A DNA stretch of 64,000 bases from Myoxocephalus aenaeus (GCA_038501785.1 JBAMJR010000006.1:4599501-4663500), one strand, 5' to 3'; positions 24,258 to 37,731 are shown, counted from the stretch's first letter. The notes: a model not told the origin generated them from the sequence alone. Program-made: numbers and translations.

Positions 24258-27200
24258 TCCTGCAGGATTGTAGCCAAGTCTGAAAAATTAAACTTCTAAA
24301 ACTTTCCATATCATTTGTCTGTTGAAGTAAATAGAGAAATATCTTATGTATCAAGAACAACATTTTATTATTAAAGACCACTCTAATACTGTGCCGTATT
24401 TTCTGTAACTAAGGAACCAATCTATTTCCTGTTTACAGCGGCACCCACAGAGATTTCTTTTGTTATAAAAGGCTGGTTTTCAACCTTTTTCCACTTCTGT
24501 TTATATTCATATTTTGAGTATTGCTTCAACTACATATTCCACTATTTCAGCATTCAAACAATGTCAAAAGTTTCAACTACACAATTTCAGCAGCGAGCAC
24601 ACCAACATTGTCTACAGTTTAGCCTTTTCTAGTTTTCAAGGGTCTTCCGTCAGGTTGCTAGTTTAAACAGCTATAAATGAAAGCTCCACCACGCTGTGCA
24701 GAAACCAAACTCACATTAGGCATAACAACACGGCCATGGAGACCTGCGTTTCCTGTTTACACCATCGTCTCTTTCCTACTGCACACTGACTTCACTCTGA
24801 GAACACACTAGGTAAACACACCCTGAAAATGACCCTTGGATATGTTTAACTGCGAGCAGATTTTCTCCACAACCAAATAAAAGCTTCTGCCATCTTTAAA
24901 AAACCCCAGCTTTTTAGGATTAGACAAACCTCTAATAGTCATTAATAGTCAACATGTTGTTAATATAAAAACAAGTAGCATGTGCCCTGCGCACAAATCA
25001 CCCTGTAAAAAAAAACACACATGCTGTGGTTGCATGTCAGTCAGCACCACACAGCAGGGATAAACAGATTTGTTTGCCTCTACTTCATCTTAGCTGCACG
25101 GGCGCAGCTGAAAGCTAGTCGGTTATAGCTTGTGTGTTTGCAGTCGTGTTTGTTAGAGCACGCCAGCAGCTCTGACCAAATAAAGTGTGCTACTGCTTCT
25201 TATCCACGCAGTCCCCTGACATCAAATAAATATTTGGAATGTATGCCTCTTTTGTCAAGTCAATGGAATAACAGGCTGTTTTTGCAGAACTAGCAGTTAC
25301 GGTCCATGGATTTTAAGTATAGCCTTGAGTCAGGTCTGCATGGTAATAAATCCCCTGATGATTTCCAAAAATCTACATATTGAAGCCTGGATCATCATAT
25401 TAAAAACAACTTAAAATGAAGGTTCAACTCGAGCATGGAGCAGGAACAAAATATATGTATCGGTTTACAGTTAATGCATGTTTATGCTGTGCAGTATTGA
25501 CCAGTTTCAACCCACACAGCCTTTCAAAACTTGATATACTGAATATGATAAAGGTCAGTTGTCAAGAACACACTCTTTGATTTACTCCTAATAATAGGCA
25601 AACCAAAGCCATATACCCAGCAAAGTGTTATGCGCTGTGCAAACAGAATACAGAAAATAAAGAATACAGAGTACATTATTAATCAATACAACCACAGTAT
25701 AGAGAGACAAGGTAATTCATTTTTTTAAAAGCTCATTTCTGTTTCACTTGCTTCAGACAATTCAATTTTCTACTGTAAATTGTTTTAACTGGGCTCCCAG
25801 CCGAATGTACTGTACATCTACCCTGTGCTGGACAAAGAATTGAATATTTAGTCACTTCGACCAAGATGACACATGGGAGCTGTCGTTGTCGCCTTCGTGT
25901 TGAAGGTTTTGTCAAAGTGACACTGTTCAAATCTAACGCACAGCAGTAGAATATTCACTGTATATACAGTTCTATTTTACTACTTTATATACACTTTATA
26001 TACACTGTATATACACTTTACATTTTCTTTATTATTACATTTTCTTAAATGTAATATGTTTTGCTATTTTATTGTATTTTCCATACTTAATACTTGTATG
26101 TTTACTCTAACTTTGCTGCTGCTAAAACAAATTTCCCCCTGGGGATGAACACATTATCTATCTATGTAGACACCAATTCAGCTTAAACAATGGACAGAAA
26201 GTTTTTTTGTGTGTTTTTTTTAGCTTTTTTTTTGGAAAGACTGCTATTCTATGTAAGATAGTGGAACAGAAGCGAATACAGCTGCTTGTGAAAATGCTCA
26301 TCTTTTACCACATATCAACGCACAACAACGTGAAATCCACGTTTGTCTACGCTTGCGTTTTAAGGTAGTTTTTGTGAGGATCTCTGGCCACACATTAAAC
26401 AACAATACCAAAGAAAGATAAATATTTTCTTTCTCCTCCTAGTTTGGTCAGCAAACCCTAAAGCTGTGCTTACATATCGCCCGGTGAGGAGTGGAACAGA
26501 CACAGCTCAAAGGCCTCTGTTCAGTCTCCTGCTCAATGTGATCAACTAAATGTCTTTTTGAATGCAGACAAATTCACAATTTGGTTGTTCTCATTTAGAT
26601 AGGTTTCTGTTCCTGTTGACATTTCATTGCAAGTCAAAAACGTGTTAATCATGCAAGCATTAATTTCTTTGTTGCCGTGTTGAAATATGGTGCAAATCAA
26701 TAACACCTGTACTATGTGATTGACATTTAAAGTTAAAGTGGGTTAGAGGCGACAGACATCTCAGAGGAAACAAAGCCCCCAATCAGGATCACATAATTAC
26801 AAAAGCTCAAAATCTTTGAAGTTTTCAGATTGAATCACTCTGGATGCCGTTTAAAAAAAGCAAAAACATAAACTTATGTCGGCGGAAAGCCAAAATTAGG
26901 AGACAAAGACTTCTGAGAGACGGGTCAATTAAACAAACAAACCAAACAGTTCTGCCTCTTTGCTTTTAAACCGCCACCTAGGCATGGCTTGTATTTCAAA
27001 AGGAGTTCTCTCTGTCACTTCAATATATGAGTGCGCTGATAAGACGAATGTTCTGACGTTTGTTGATTTAAGCTTTTCACAGCCCTCTCTATACTTTCTG
27101 ACAGTTTACAATTTTGATGCTTGACGAATGCTCACTTGTTTTACAGCTGCAGTTAGTGTAAGTCACAGCAATAATAGATTCTGCTAAATGCTTAAACTGT

Positions 27201-28859
27201 GAACAGCTGCTGGAGCCGGAAACCTCTGTTAATGTGCAGACTGTGGAGCGCTGCCGAGTGGAGGAACCAGGGTGAGGACAGACAACACAGCTGGCTGTTC
27301 CCCACTGATTAGCCTGACCCTGGATGCACACTAAATGCATTGTGGGAAATAAACAAGCTCCAAGATTACCTGGCCAGAGAAAATTGAATTGGCCATACAT
27401 CACATTAACGAGCAATTGAGGACTTATGGTGTTTAAAACAGCTAATGGGGATATCAATCATTTTGCAGGCCAAACCAGGGCAGCCAAGCAAAACCTTTAT
27501 TCACTTTCAACGGGTGTTTTCCTCTTTCATACATAATCACAAAAACTGAATATTGAACAAGCTTTTTTTCTTCTGATAATTACACAAATGTTTTGCAAAG
27601 AAATGTTGGTTAATTTAACACCATTTCTCTAATCCTAAAGGTAAAACTAGACTGAGCACTTGCCTGTATCAATCATCTCCCTCTTATTTAGACAAAAGAG
27701 GTATTTAACAGGTAAACATCTTCAGACTCCTTCTCTCTCCTCCTCCCAGCGACGTGTTATCACAGAGAGCGGGTCAGACCCGAGTCTGGCTGACTGGAAG
27801 CTGAAAAGGAGGACTCCTATCAGCAGCAGGTCTAATTAAATCATCTGCAGCAAATCACGGACGCAGGGAATTACAGGAGATTACAGCCCGGTCCGGCCCT
27901 GCCCAAACCCAGAGAACAATGGCTGTAATCTGTTTTAATTCCCCAGCTAATCAAGCAACGCAGGGCTCATAGTCTCATGGCTGCAACGGCTGGATACAAC
28001 AGTTCACATCCACCCGAATATCCCACTGGCATAGAGGAAACTATAAAGCAGAGAAAACCTTAATAATGCGACCACTCATGGATTTTTAACATTTACTAAA
28101 TTCTGAAATTGGCCCCAAAGCCATCTTCCTCAGACTCTCGTTTCATATTCACCACTTTTTAAAGGCTATTCTACATCAAAGAGAGAAAAAGTAACATCTT
28201 TCTCTGGCTGGTCTTTTTCATTTATTGAATCTTTATAGCGGTGTCACCGGTGTGCAGACGGCTTTCCCTGCTGATCTGCCTCACTTTAGGGAGGCCCGAG
28301 CTCTGCATTAAGCCTCACTTTAAGCTGCAAAACTTTAAGGACAGCACTTCCCCTTTCATCCACTAAGATGACCAGTAAATCTCTCCACCATGGATCCTTC
28401 CTCTCTGGCCTGCCAGACCAGTTATGGCTCAGCACCCCTGTGACCAACAGGTTTAACTGGCAGACACATACATGTTCTACTAATATTGTCATAGAACAGG
28501 TACAATGCATTGATTCATTATGAATCAAAGATAGAGTGTGGTTGTATATTTTAACAGAAAACGAAATACACTTCTGCAGAACATACCTCTTCAAATGTTA
28601 GTATTTTTGTGAGTACATTTCTAAAACAAATGCCTTTTGGGGATATCGGTGCAGAGAAGATATGGAGACTGAAAACTTCTCTTTGGAAAGTGGTATTGCG
28701 GCCAAAGACACATGTCGTAGATGAGAAGAAGGAAAGGATGATGGAAATAAAAACTGGCACAAATACAATATTTTTTTTGTGTGTGTTGAGTTTTAGTGTT
28801 ATATAATATCACTTATTTACTTCTAACTTGTTGGAGAGAATACGTAGTTATGATTTTTG

Positions 28860-28923
<64 letters not shown>

Positions 28924-31900
28924 TACATAGCCCTTAGCTATGTATAGGCAGCTGTGGAGTTCCTTGTTAGTCTATGATCATTTCTCAGAGTATCCTTCAT
29001 AAATATGCGTTTGAGAAACACCTGTTAAGCTTTTACGATCATCTCAGCCTTAAATTAATTTGAGAAAGGGAGCTGTATTCTCTAGCTGTAAAACATTGTT
29101 CCAAACGGCTTGCTGGAAAACACTTGTCAAAGTGCAAAAAAACGACTCCTCTGTCCAGAGAGCCTACATAAACATTACTAATGCACAACAGATGTATCAA
29201 CATCTGACTCACTTAACTAAACCCAAAGTAATCATCTAAACAAGGCAAGATGCCACGAGTGATGGACGCAGCTCAACTTTCACCAAAATATGCAGCCGTT
29301 TATCTGCTGATCTAACAACAGCATGGGCTGAAGTAAACATGCAGATCAGCTCTGTCCTGCCTCAAGCATCATCAGTGGAATCAGTAGTAAGTGCAGCACA
29401 AGCCACTGCCTCTCTCTGGATGAGGATAATATGCCAGCACTCCTCTAATGGAACATGACTGTTCCCGTCTTTCCCCATGGCTCCATTTCCGCATGAACGC
29501 AGTCTCTGCCACACCACCCTGACTGACCGCCAAGCTGGACAAACTCATTTGTTTGGTTGGGTGGGGGTTGGGTGAATTGGGAAATAGCTTCCTCAAAAGA
29601 ATTGGTGACCAAACCAGATAATTGGCTTTCAATAAAGCACATATCTTCGAAACTAGAAGATTACTGAGAAAGAAGACAGCACACAGGAGAGAGAGAGAGG
29701 GGAGGTGAACAAAAAAGAGAAAGCGAGAAGCGAGATGGAGCTGCTAGAGGAAAGGAGAGCAGTCTGAGGCGAGCCACAGGGGAGATGGCAGCCGTGGGTG
29801 CCCTTGAAATTGCCTGACTCATTACTGCAGCAGTACGGCCATGCGTGGTGATGGCAGGCTCAGAATGAGCTCTCGGCAGTCGGAGAGTGAAAGACAGCCA
29901 TGTTTTTAAACCAGCAGAGGAACACTTCAAAAGGATGCGTTCAAAACACCACCCTGCGATACAGCGAGGCTGGCAAGAAAAATACAATACGCTTTCATGA
30001 TTAACCCGCCTGTTTGTTGTCCGTTGAGGAAGGAAGAAGTAGGTGGAAGAATGGTGATAATGGAGGACAGCACACAGGTGCATCTGGACACTTTGAGTGA
30101 CAGGTCTGTGTGGGCGGCTCAACACCACTAATCATTTAATTCCTTCAGCTGTGTGGGCTTGAGTCGAAATGAGACCAGCATTACTGCACAGCTGCCCGCT
30201 GCTATACCATCTATACTCTGTGGAAAAAAGTTAAGTCCCCAAATATGCATGGATAACCAGGGGTTGCAGTCTGATTTCCCTCCTTGTCTGGTCTTACATC
30301 GCTGTCAAGTAGAGTGGAAACACTTCCCGAGGGCAAGTAGACTGCCGGATGGGTCCGTCTAGCTCTGCTATACTGTGGTTGCACACGGCCCGCTGACAGC
30401 CTCGATCATCACAATTAAGGCACAGAGGCTGCTGTGGCTCCCAAGTTGACTGCCAACTTTAGGTGGTGTGATAATAAGTGCACAGCTCCGGCCAGCTTCA
30501 ATCAAGCTCCAACCTCTATTTAAGATGGCGCCAGAGCTCCAAGTATCGCATGACCGTGGGAGGGATGTAATCTCATCACCATTAATTATGTTGCCTAAAA
30601 GAAACGGCATTATCTCCCAGAACATAAAGCACATACCGTACAGGGTGAAAGATGTGGCTCTGTAGATAAGAAGTCTGGCTCTCTGGTTCCAACCTCATTT
30701 TAATAAGTTCAAAGTAAGACTGACGGGCCAAAATAACCTCACAACAAAATGACAGAGGATTAAAATGATGAGACTGCTTGGTGTGTATTAAGAATCTGAA
30801 GATTGAGCGGGCTGATTGTGGCTCAGTTTATTAATGTTTTAGTTCAAGAAGATTTGTATTTTTAATTGTGATTTTGCATTTGGAGTGCTTTCTGCTCTTG
30901 AACATTACGTGTAAATGGTGTTTAACGCCGTCCAATATGACTGATGGAATAAAACCCCAAATCAAAATGCATTAGTTCCACATAAACGCTCCCTGACGCG
31001 CAAGTCAAGCCGCAGACAAATCCTCCTCCAACCCACCTTCATGTCTGTGTGTTAAGAAATATCAAGCAAGCAAGCAATTACGTGTTGGGTGACTGTTTGC
31101 CAGATGTGCGTGTGTCAACCTGCAACGGCCGGGCCCTGGACGCGTTTGTGCGGTACAGATTTGGAGGATGAAAATTAGCAGGAGGTAAAGCTCTCAACTC
31201 GGCAACAAGACTCCAGGCCGGAGGTCAGCGGAGTGACATGCCAGGCTAAGGAGATTACAGCCAGCCACAGACTAACCAAAGGCTGGCCTCGTCAGTGGAC
31301 ACCGGCCAGCCGAACACTGCTGACAGCAGTGGTGCCATGACATAACAGGAGTGTGTATATCTAAACCTTTTGGGAATCTAGTCCGTTTGAGTAAATCAAA
31401 TCTAAAGGCTTTGGTGCTAAAATGTGTTGTAACAGTGAATTAAAGCTTATGTAAAATATAAGTCATGAATGCTAAACATTGTGAGATGACGTATTGACAG
31501 TGATGACATTTAGCACCAAAAGAAATCGTAACAATTTGTCCGACACAACAGTTGCTGGATCACGACAGACTACGTTTTTATGTTTCAGTATTTCATCATG
31601 CTTGCCCATCCTTGGGCGTCGTTCATATGTTTGCGTACTGTGGATGTTGAAATGTAATTTTGTCATCCCAGTGGCTCCGATTGTGAAACACACTAATCAT
31701 CAGTTAAGACAGATGGGTTACTAACAAGGCGATGGAGGACAAGTCTGTGTCATCCGGCTCCTCTAACGGATGACGGGGAGAGAGGATGACGCAATTTAAG
31801 AGCAAACACTGCTGGGGAAATGGACAGCAAAAGTGAACAATTATTACTCAGACATCAGTGTATTTGTGGGTTTTCCCACATAACAAAATCATGACTCTTG

Positions 31901-34900
31901 ACAGGGTATCTGTCAATTTAAAACCGACCGCAGAAGCTCTCCTCCCCCTCTTTGTGAGCGAGTCGGAGCCACACGAATGATAAGTTATATCACGCTAACA
32001 GAGGCAGAGGAGTAAGCATCATGGAATTAGAGACAGCTTTCGTCAATCCCAAATCCCATGTGCCAAAGTGTCAAACAAATTCATCACAAAAAAAAACACA
32101 AAAACAAGCTTTGGCTCTCGCCCTACCAAAATCTTTCACCCCGCCTCATCTACAAACTTTCCCACCCAACAAAAACTCTAAGGTTTATTTGAAAAGAGGT
32201 CACCAAGCTGGCACGGCATCCACTCCTCTGGCCCAAACAGTCAAAACACTGGAGCTGATTGCGGCTGCATTTTAACACATCCTCAAATGTTGTTTTGGCA
32301 CTTTAGTTAAGCATTGTCGAGCCTCGTGCTAAAAGGGAAGTTTGTGCCTGCGGGCGAAGCTCTCACACATTTGTTTCCATCTGACACACAGCTCCCGTCA
32401 GCTCTGGGATGGGAAAAAAGAAATAAGTAAACTTGAAAGTTGACAAATATCATAGAGTAATAATTACATGGGCTCCTTATTCAGAGAACAAAGTTCACAG
32501 TTACGAAAGACACGTTCCTGATGAAGGTTACTTTGTAATCTCAAACGAACTTGACAGAAAATAATTGCAACACCATCTGCTGCCTTGTTCTGACGTTTGT
32601 GTATGTCTGGTAAAACGATGAGACGTTACATAACAAACCACTCCACTTGTAGATCTAAAAAGGAGAGTGTGCCAAGTTCGTCGTGAGACAGGGTTGTTTC
32701 CGACGGGGCCTCTGTGTGCTCATACTCTCTTTCAGTATTGTAGATCTGGGAAGCCTCCAAAGCTCCTGCCAGAATACAAAATACCAGAACGCTGCCTTGA
32801 AAAGAGCTTCAAGCAGAGGGACAAGCTGGTGTCCAAGAAAAGAGAAACATCTTGTGCTGGGCCTAATTACTTCTGCTCCAAGATTACACAGTTTTGACCT
32901 TGCTCAGGCTTCCAGTGCAGAGCCTGATTGGAAATTGAGGAGGACGGCGTTGATGTTCACAGCACTGTTAACTATAGTCAAAGCAGAACGCAGAAGGGCA
33001 CCACTGTAGCTCTATACTGCCACGAACAGTCTCACCATGTTTACATGTATTCTACTCATTTAACTGTACTTGTCATTTATGTTTTCATTCTCTCCTCACA
33101 GCTACCTCATTTGAGTTAATTGGTTGTAATCCAATCAAAACATCCCTAAAAAACAATAATATTTAAAAGCAATTGATATTAAGCCTCGTAATTAGACCAA
33201 ATTGCCATTTTGGGTTCACTCAGTTATATGCTGATAATTGTTTGCGAGGGTTTTTTATTATGCCTGAACAGATTCAGACTTTATTTATTGTGCAATTTGT
33301 TTAGTTGCAATTGTCAGAATGGCAAAGTAATGAAATATGACAGCAAAATCACAGAAATCAGATCAGATAGAAAAATAAGTGTAAATAATTAGAATCATTA
33401 TGCGATAAGATACAAATACACAAAAGCAGTACATATAACTAAGTTTACAGAGGAATTAAGGGTGTGTGGGATGGGTCATATGTTCATAGTGTAAAAAGAT
33501 ACTGGTAATGTTGCTGTTAGATAAGTGAATCCAGAGTATTAAGCAGTTTAGATCCCTAATAAGGAAGAAAAGTATCTGTCCCGCAACTTAAATTGCAGTC
33601 AACGTGAAGGTTGCAGTAACACGTGTATAGCTGCTTAATCTCGTCCACTTCACATTGCCATTTAACTGGACATCTGTGTGGCTCTGGCAAAGAAAGATGA
33701 GGTCCTAATTCTTCATCCAGTATACAAAATTCTGATTTGCTTTGTTGTTTTTTCAACGGCTGTCAATCAGGCCGACACCACACCTCAGAATCTCTCAAAA
33801 ATCTTTTGGCCATTCAGTGTCATTAAAGAAATGATAGAAATATCCATCAATTCTGTCTCACTACTCTGCATCAAATTGAGTTTATGATTCAGCTGAAGTC
33901 TCCACGTGAACTGCTCACGAATTCAGAGCAGAGAGAGCAAATTGAGCTCACCAGTGTCAAAGATACACTTTCAGGAGGGTGCAAAAGGTGAGTGTAATGA
34001 ATAGTCAATCTCATTGATACAGTCTCTGCAGCAAGGAAGGACTTTTAAAGTAACACTCAAAGTTACAGTGTCTGTGTCATTTTTTTTTATGTAGACCTAC
34101 AGCAAAAAAGATAGTATAGCAATAAACTCAATGTTATGAATTTTCAAAACTGTGAAACTAAAGCACAGCTTATGTTAGTGAGGCGTTCAATGTGCCCAAT
34201 GCCCGAGTGTTGCTGCAACTGGAGAGTGTAATCCTTTCAGAACTGCATAGCTGAGTGTTAACAATCAACACTTTGGTCTGTTTCTCATCATAAAGTTCAC
34301 CTTGCTGTCTGCCAAGAAGACTGGAAACCAAATGTTTTTTTTTTAACGATACACAGAGCAGATCTCAGTATATTGTAACAGCAGACTTAAGGAATGAGAG
34401 ACATTACATGAGACTGGAATGTGTTGCTTTGCATATTGGAGCAAAGAAGGAACAGGATTAGGAGCTTTGTTTCACAGTTATTGGCTCTGTGGGAATGGAA
34501 TTATCCAAACACAGAGAGGAACGCAAACACTGAACTGTTCCTGTTAATGTGGAAAATATGACTCGGTGTCAACACATATGACACATTAACATGCGCTTCT
34601 TAAGGGAGCTCAGATGTACAACGTCACTGTCATGAAACATATTATTGATCTGAACGTCATGGGATCAGTTTTCCATTTCAACAAACACTTTACATCTGCC
34701 TGTGCACTTAAAATCCCTTCACTGAGACACACTACTTCTAATGTACGCATTGAAAAACACTCAGAACTATGACACTCTAATACAGATATAAAAAGGCAGG
34801 TTTTACATTAATTCACTATGTAAAAAAAAGAAAAAACTTTATTTCAGAGAGTGAATGCAACACAACTGAACTCACAGATGAGCCAGGTAATGTGGGTATC

Positions 34901-35572
34901 AACAGGAAAAAATTGAATTAGATGCGTTTCACTCCTTAGCACCTATTTGACCCAAAGTACTCCTGGGCAAAGCACAAAATCCCCAAACTGCTACAGTGGA
35001 GCTGCTCTGTGGCAGTAGAGGATTGAAGATGAACTGTCTGGGCAGCTCCCACGGGGCGAATGAGTGCAACTGCCTGAATGTGGTGCAGAGTGCTGATGGG
35101 TTTTAAGAAAATGTCAGCCTCATCCTTGCTAATGAGCTGTCAGAGTGTGAGCGCTATAACTGACCTGTATCTCCTCGTAAGCCTCGTCGATAGTCGTTAC
35201 TTGGTGCTGCTCATGTAACGCCGGCTCGTCGCAGAAGAAACACACCAGACTCTTGTCGGTGAGGCAGAAGAGCTTGACCTTCTCGTGGTCCTTGCAGGGG
35301 TAGGAGCTCCTCTGAGCGTTGAGGATGGCGTCCAGCGGGAAGGCCGAGTAGCGCTCAACAATGTTGGACAACTTGAGACTCGGCGAGAGGAGGGGATCGG
35401 TGAAGGTCCTCCGGCACTCAGGACAGTCCCGCACTCCGTGAAGCTCCTGTCTGCTCCAGTGCTCGGTGATGCACTTTCTGCAGAAGTAGTGCTCGCAGCC
35501 AAAGCTGACGGGGTCCTGGTAGATGCTGAGGCAGATGGAACAGAGGAGCTCGTCCTTCAAGCAGCAAGCCAT
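8094..35572 (-). CDS. trim62: TRIM62, RING-type E3 ubiquitin ligase (5 coding exons, complete)
   Basis: Coding exons, all minus strand: 35572-35165, 15651-15556, 13122-12866, 11850-11735, 8644-8094. They total 1,428 nt (475 residues plus stop), the length I know for mammalian TRIM62. Every junction is GT-AG and the phases agree. Residues 1-136 carry a C3HC4 RING (C11, C14, C26, H28, C31, C34, C50, C53) and a B-box2 (C93, H96, C103, D106, C111, C114, H120, H123). Exons 2-3 form a coiled coil, exon 4 a linker, and exon 5 a PRY-SPRY with LDP and WEV motifs. The protein starts MACCLKDELLCSIC and ends NVQPLRINTVRL, as in TRIM62. I chose the ATG at 35572; the extra codons upstream begin with TTG. 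From the family: a cytoplasmic E3 ligase linked to epithelial polarity and innate signalling. No broken exon was seen. Confidence 0.96.
9378..9670. mobile_element. MITE-like inverted-repeat element, 293 bp
   Basis: Ends GCTGTGTTCACACTAC and GTAGTGTGAACGCAGC are inverted with one mismatch. An internal stem pairs ACACAGCAACAGCGGGCG with CGCCCGTTGCTGTGT (9597-9648). Non-coding; in trim62 intron 4. Confidence 0.65.
10967..11176 (+). mobile_element. tRNA-like SINE-type teleost repeat
   Basis: Opens with GTGGCTCAGTGGTAGAGCAG (A-box region of a tRNA) and continues with TGTCCTTGGGAAAGACACTT and GTGTATGAATGGGTGTAAAT. These are pieces of a very common teleost dispersed repeat. The B box is decayed. 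Confidence 0.6.
11735..11850 (-). CDS. trim62: trim62 exon 4: linker before PRY-SPRY
   Basis: A 116-nt exon translating to KGKIHETNLTYEDFPTSKY then MGPLQYTIWKSLFQDISP, flanked by tgtcccag and gtatgt. Phase 2 in and phase 1 out match exons 3 and 5. It is too short and phase-shifted to stand out as a long open frame. Confidence 0.94.
12866..13122 (-). CDS. trim62: trim62 exon 3: coiled coil (257 nt)
   Basis: Begins SSAKSLRATIGDAFERLH after a ttttcag acceptor and ends in phase 2 at VTSE-AG before gtgctt. The length equals the 234-nt coiled-coil exon plus the 23-nt mini-exon that many TRIM genes keep separate, so the two seem to be one exon here. Confidence 0.95.
15556..15651 (-). CDS. trim62: trim62 exon 2: start of coiled coil
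   Basis: A 96-nt phase 0-0 exon, the usual TRIM size for this position, beginning REMKEQLATLQDSEK and ending QLTETK. It is bounded by ttgcag and gtacca. Leucine-rich heptads fit a coiled coil. Confidence 0.95.
19340..20005 (+). repeat. TA-rich minisatellite
   Basis: About a dozen degenerate units of roughly 45-65 bp built on ACGTTATGATATATAATC and CTACCTATAT. In trim62 intron 1; no coding sequence. Confidence 0.75.
22014..22372. mobile_element. Foldback element with 27-bp ends and nested palindromes
   Basis: Ends 22014-22040 and 22346-22372 are inverted with one mismatch and flanked by AGT on both sides. Inside are a 24-bp-arm hairpin (22094-22117 with 22132-22155) and a CAG tract (22211-22237) facing a CTG tract (22248-22269). 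In trim62 intron 1. Confidence 0.7.
22383..22446 (+). repeat. (TG)n microsatellite with GC interruptions
   Basis: GTGTGT broken by GCGCGC steps, directly after the foldback element. Confidence 0.9.
23378..23570 (+). repeat. Diverged copy of a common teleost dispersed repeat
   Basis: CACGTTCTCCCTGTGCCTGC, GTGGGTTTTTGACAGGTGCT and a later CGCCTTTTGCCCAATG match the order of a very abundant fish repeat. It is old and interrupted. Confidence 0.5.
24081..24131 (+). repeat. Three perfect 17-bp tandem units
   Basis: CGCTACGAGTGTGAAAA occurs three times without change, about 45 bp before a long (TG)n run. It may be the end of a decayed inverted-repeat element that starts near 23686. Confidence 0.7.
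24176..24255 (+). repeat. (TG)n microsatellite, about 40 units
   Basis: Uninterrupted TG dinucleotides, so likely polymorphic. Translated Thr-His runs here are artefacts. Confidence 0.95.
25960..26170 (+). mobile_element. LINE 3' UTR remnant with TATC tail
   Basis: Ends TTTGCTGCTGCTAAAACAAA then TTTCCCCCTGGGGATGA and ATCTATCTATG, resembling Rex1-type 3' ends. No coding part was seen. Confidence 0.45.
28863..28914 (+). repeat. (AT)n microsatellite
   Basis: About 26 AT units followed by ACACAC, in trim62 intron 1. Confidence 0.95.
35165..35572 (-). CDS. trim62: trim62 exon 1: RING and B-box2
   Basis: Encodes residues 1-136 and ends in phase 0 at EEIQ, followed by gtcagt. All eight RING and all eight B-box2 zinc ligands are present. 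Upstream, an acceptor-like tttcaacag ends near 35713, so a separate non-coding 5' exon is possible; this is inference only. Confidence 0.96.
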
Positions 35573-37725
35573 TTGCAAAGACGGAGACTGAGCGGCATCT
35601 ACAGGGGCAATGCTCTGGGGCTGAGTGTACTTGGTTTAATCTTCAGGCGAGTGGTTTACTGCCATGTGGGAGTTGACAAGATCTTCAGGAATCTTCACCT
35701 TTATTCTCTCTGTTGAAATATGGCAAACAACAACAACAAAAGGGGCCATTAATCTTCATTAATGCACCTAGTGCAGGGGCTGATGCATTTATAACAAACA
35801 AATGATTAACGGGGGCATATCCTCTCGGTCAAATATTAACAAAACACTCTTCAACGAGAGCCGGTTAAATATATCATTTTTCTCATAGTGATTTCAGTGG
35901 GCTGTCATAGCTGGCTGTCAAAATGCCAACCAATTCACAGGTTGCTGCTACTGAAATAAGATTTGCTAGTTCGCCCAGCATTTTTATTATTGTATTTTTA
36001 ACATCTTTTGGACAGTTTTGGACCGTTGGATGAACAAAACAACTCAACTGAAGATTTCCCCAGGGCTCTGGGAACATTTTTCAGACCAAACGATTCATGA
36101 CTTCAGAAAACAATCAGCAGATTAACGGATAATCAATAGTTGTAGACCTATTTGTAAGCACTTTTACTCCGAATAATCTAATACCAGAAGTACCAGAATG
36201 CTCTTTTAACCTCTTACTTTCTTAACGATAGCAATTTACTAAATTGTAATGTAATCCTATTGAGCGTTCTCAAGAGAGCCAATGCATCCTAGTTTTCACT
36301 TTGTTAGCTCCCTCCAATTACCTGAGGAAACACCTGAATGTGTTGATACTTTTATTTAAATACTTCTCCACCTTGCTACACCCATTTCCCCTCTCATTGT
36401 TGAGGTTTTATTTATTTATTTACACAGCAACTGTCTGCACCAACCAACAAGGAAACAGGTAAACACCTGCAGCGGGGCTGCCACCCCGTTGTTAAGAAGC
36501 TTCCTTTTAAATTCCCATTATGACGAGATATTCAACAGCCCGGACTGAGCTTCTTTTTTTCTTCTTCTTACCATCTACAACAAACTGTCGAGACAACACT
36601 TGTGTTGTAACTTAGCATACAGGTTATTTTAATTGGCTTGCTCTACATTGCTTGCAAGCTGGATTTGTAAACATACCCGACCAGGACCACGACACTACAG
36701 CGGGAGGATGAGAGGGGACAGACACACAAAATGGGGCAAAACTAATTTAATAAGCTACATATAAAAAATGGGGTAAACATGTGAGAGGTGAAGATATTTA
36801 CGTTTGTCAAAGAATATAAAGAAATTAATAGGAATGGAGAAAAAAAAGCCTCAACTCACCGACCTGTACCAAGCGACATCCGCGGCTCCTATACGAGTGT
36901 CTTTCAGGAAGGAGAGCAGCACACAGCGGCAACAGACGCAACCAACTGAATTGATCGATGGGGGGGTTATCAAATATAATATTTACGAGATTGCAGCTGT
37001 TTATCAATAAATACGTTACACAAGGGAATAGTACGACATTTATATTTATTTTAAGAATATGAGAGATTTTATTAGTGAATACGAGGCGTAATAAATGACA
37101 ATATAAAGTTTAACTCCCTCGAACAATGGAGTGGCTCAGACTTCTTCCCCTCCCGCTTAGCATCGCTGCTTTGCTACCTTGATTACAACACGTAAACACG
37201 CTAAAAAAGTTAGAACTGTAACTGTATGTGTACTAGAAACTGTTTTGACTTTAAAACAAATAAAAGAAGGGTAGAAGTTGCTTTAAAAATGGACTGTCAC
37301 TGTCCACTGAAACGCGTTTATGAGCCGGCTTCCACAGGCTGCAGTGTCCGCCTTCAACCAGCAGGTGTCAGGCAAAAACCCAGTACAGGTGGAGGCTTCA
37401 TGAGAGTTTTAAGAGAATCAGTTTGTATGTGTTGTAAATTCTTTAATTTTGGCCCAGCGTTTTGGTTTTATCTGCCTCTTGTGAATCCCCCATCTTTATG
37501 GAAAGTCACTGACAGTAACTAAACTACAATCAGTGTTGGAATGTGTACATTTAACAGGTACACATTTGTATTTTACTTGAGTATTTCTATTTAAGAAATT
37601 GTATTATCTTGTAAAGACATGTAAGTTACCTTATGATGACTGTAGACTGCGGGTCATAATTGATATCCCTTTTAATTTGCTACTACTTGTATTTGCACTA
37701 CAAAAGGAAAGACAATATTTACATC
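35573..37725. other. trim62 upstream region / trim62-tnfrsf1b intergenic
   Basis: About 2.1 kb between the trim62 start and the tnfrsf1b 3' end. The trim62 promoter and any 5' non-coding exon should lie here. I saw no TATA box close to the ATG and no extra gene. Confidence 0.5.
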
Positions 37726-37731
37726 TTTATT
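37726..37731 (-). terminator. tnfrsf1b: tnfrsf1b poly(A) signal
   Basis: Minus-strand AATAAA 195 nt after the stop codon; the first such hexamer I found downstream. Confidence 0.5.

Larger units (their letters stand above)
15652..35164 (-). other. trim62: trim62 intron 1 (19.5 kb)
   Basis: No nested gene was recognised. It holds the TA minisatellite, the foldback element, several microsatellites, LINE/SINE remnants and long unique stretches. 27850-27980 and 30370-30560 are less AT-rich and lack repeats, so they could be conserved non-coding elements; this is untested. Confidence 0.6.

Noticed and set aside
24083..24381. Thr-His repeat proteins
   Set aside because: Pure translation of the (TG)n microsatellite; the same holds for the frames at 59315-59585.
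29661..30128. 155-codon minus-strand protein
   Set aside because: Composition is Ser/Leu/Pro from CT-rich sequence, in trim62 intron 1, without motifs.
35570..35578. Earlier start for trim62
   Set aside because: The longer frame begins with TTG; the ATG at 35572 gives the family N-terminus MACCLKDEL.
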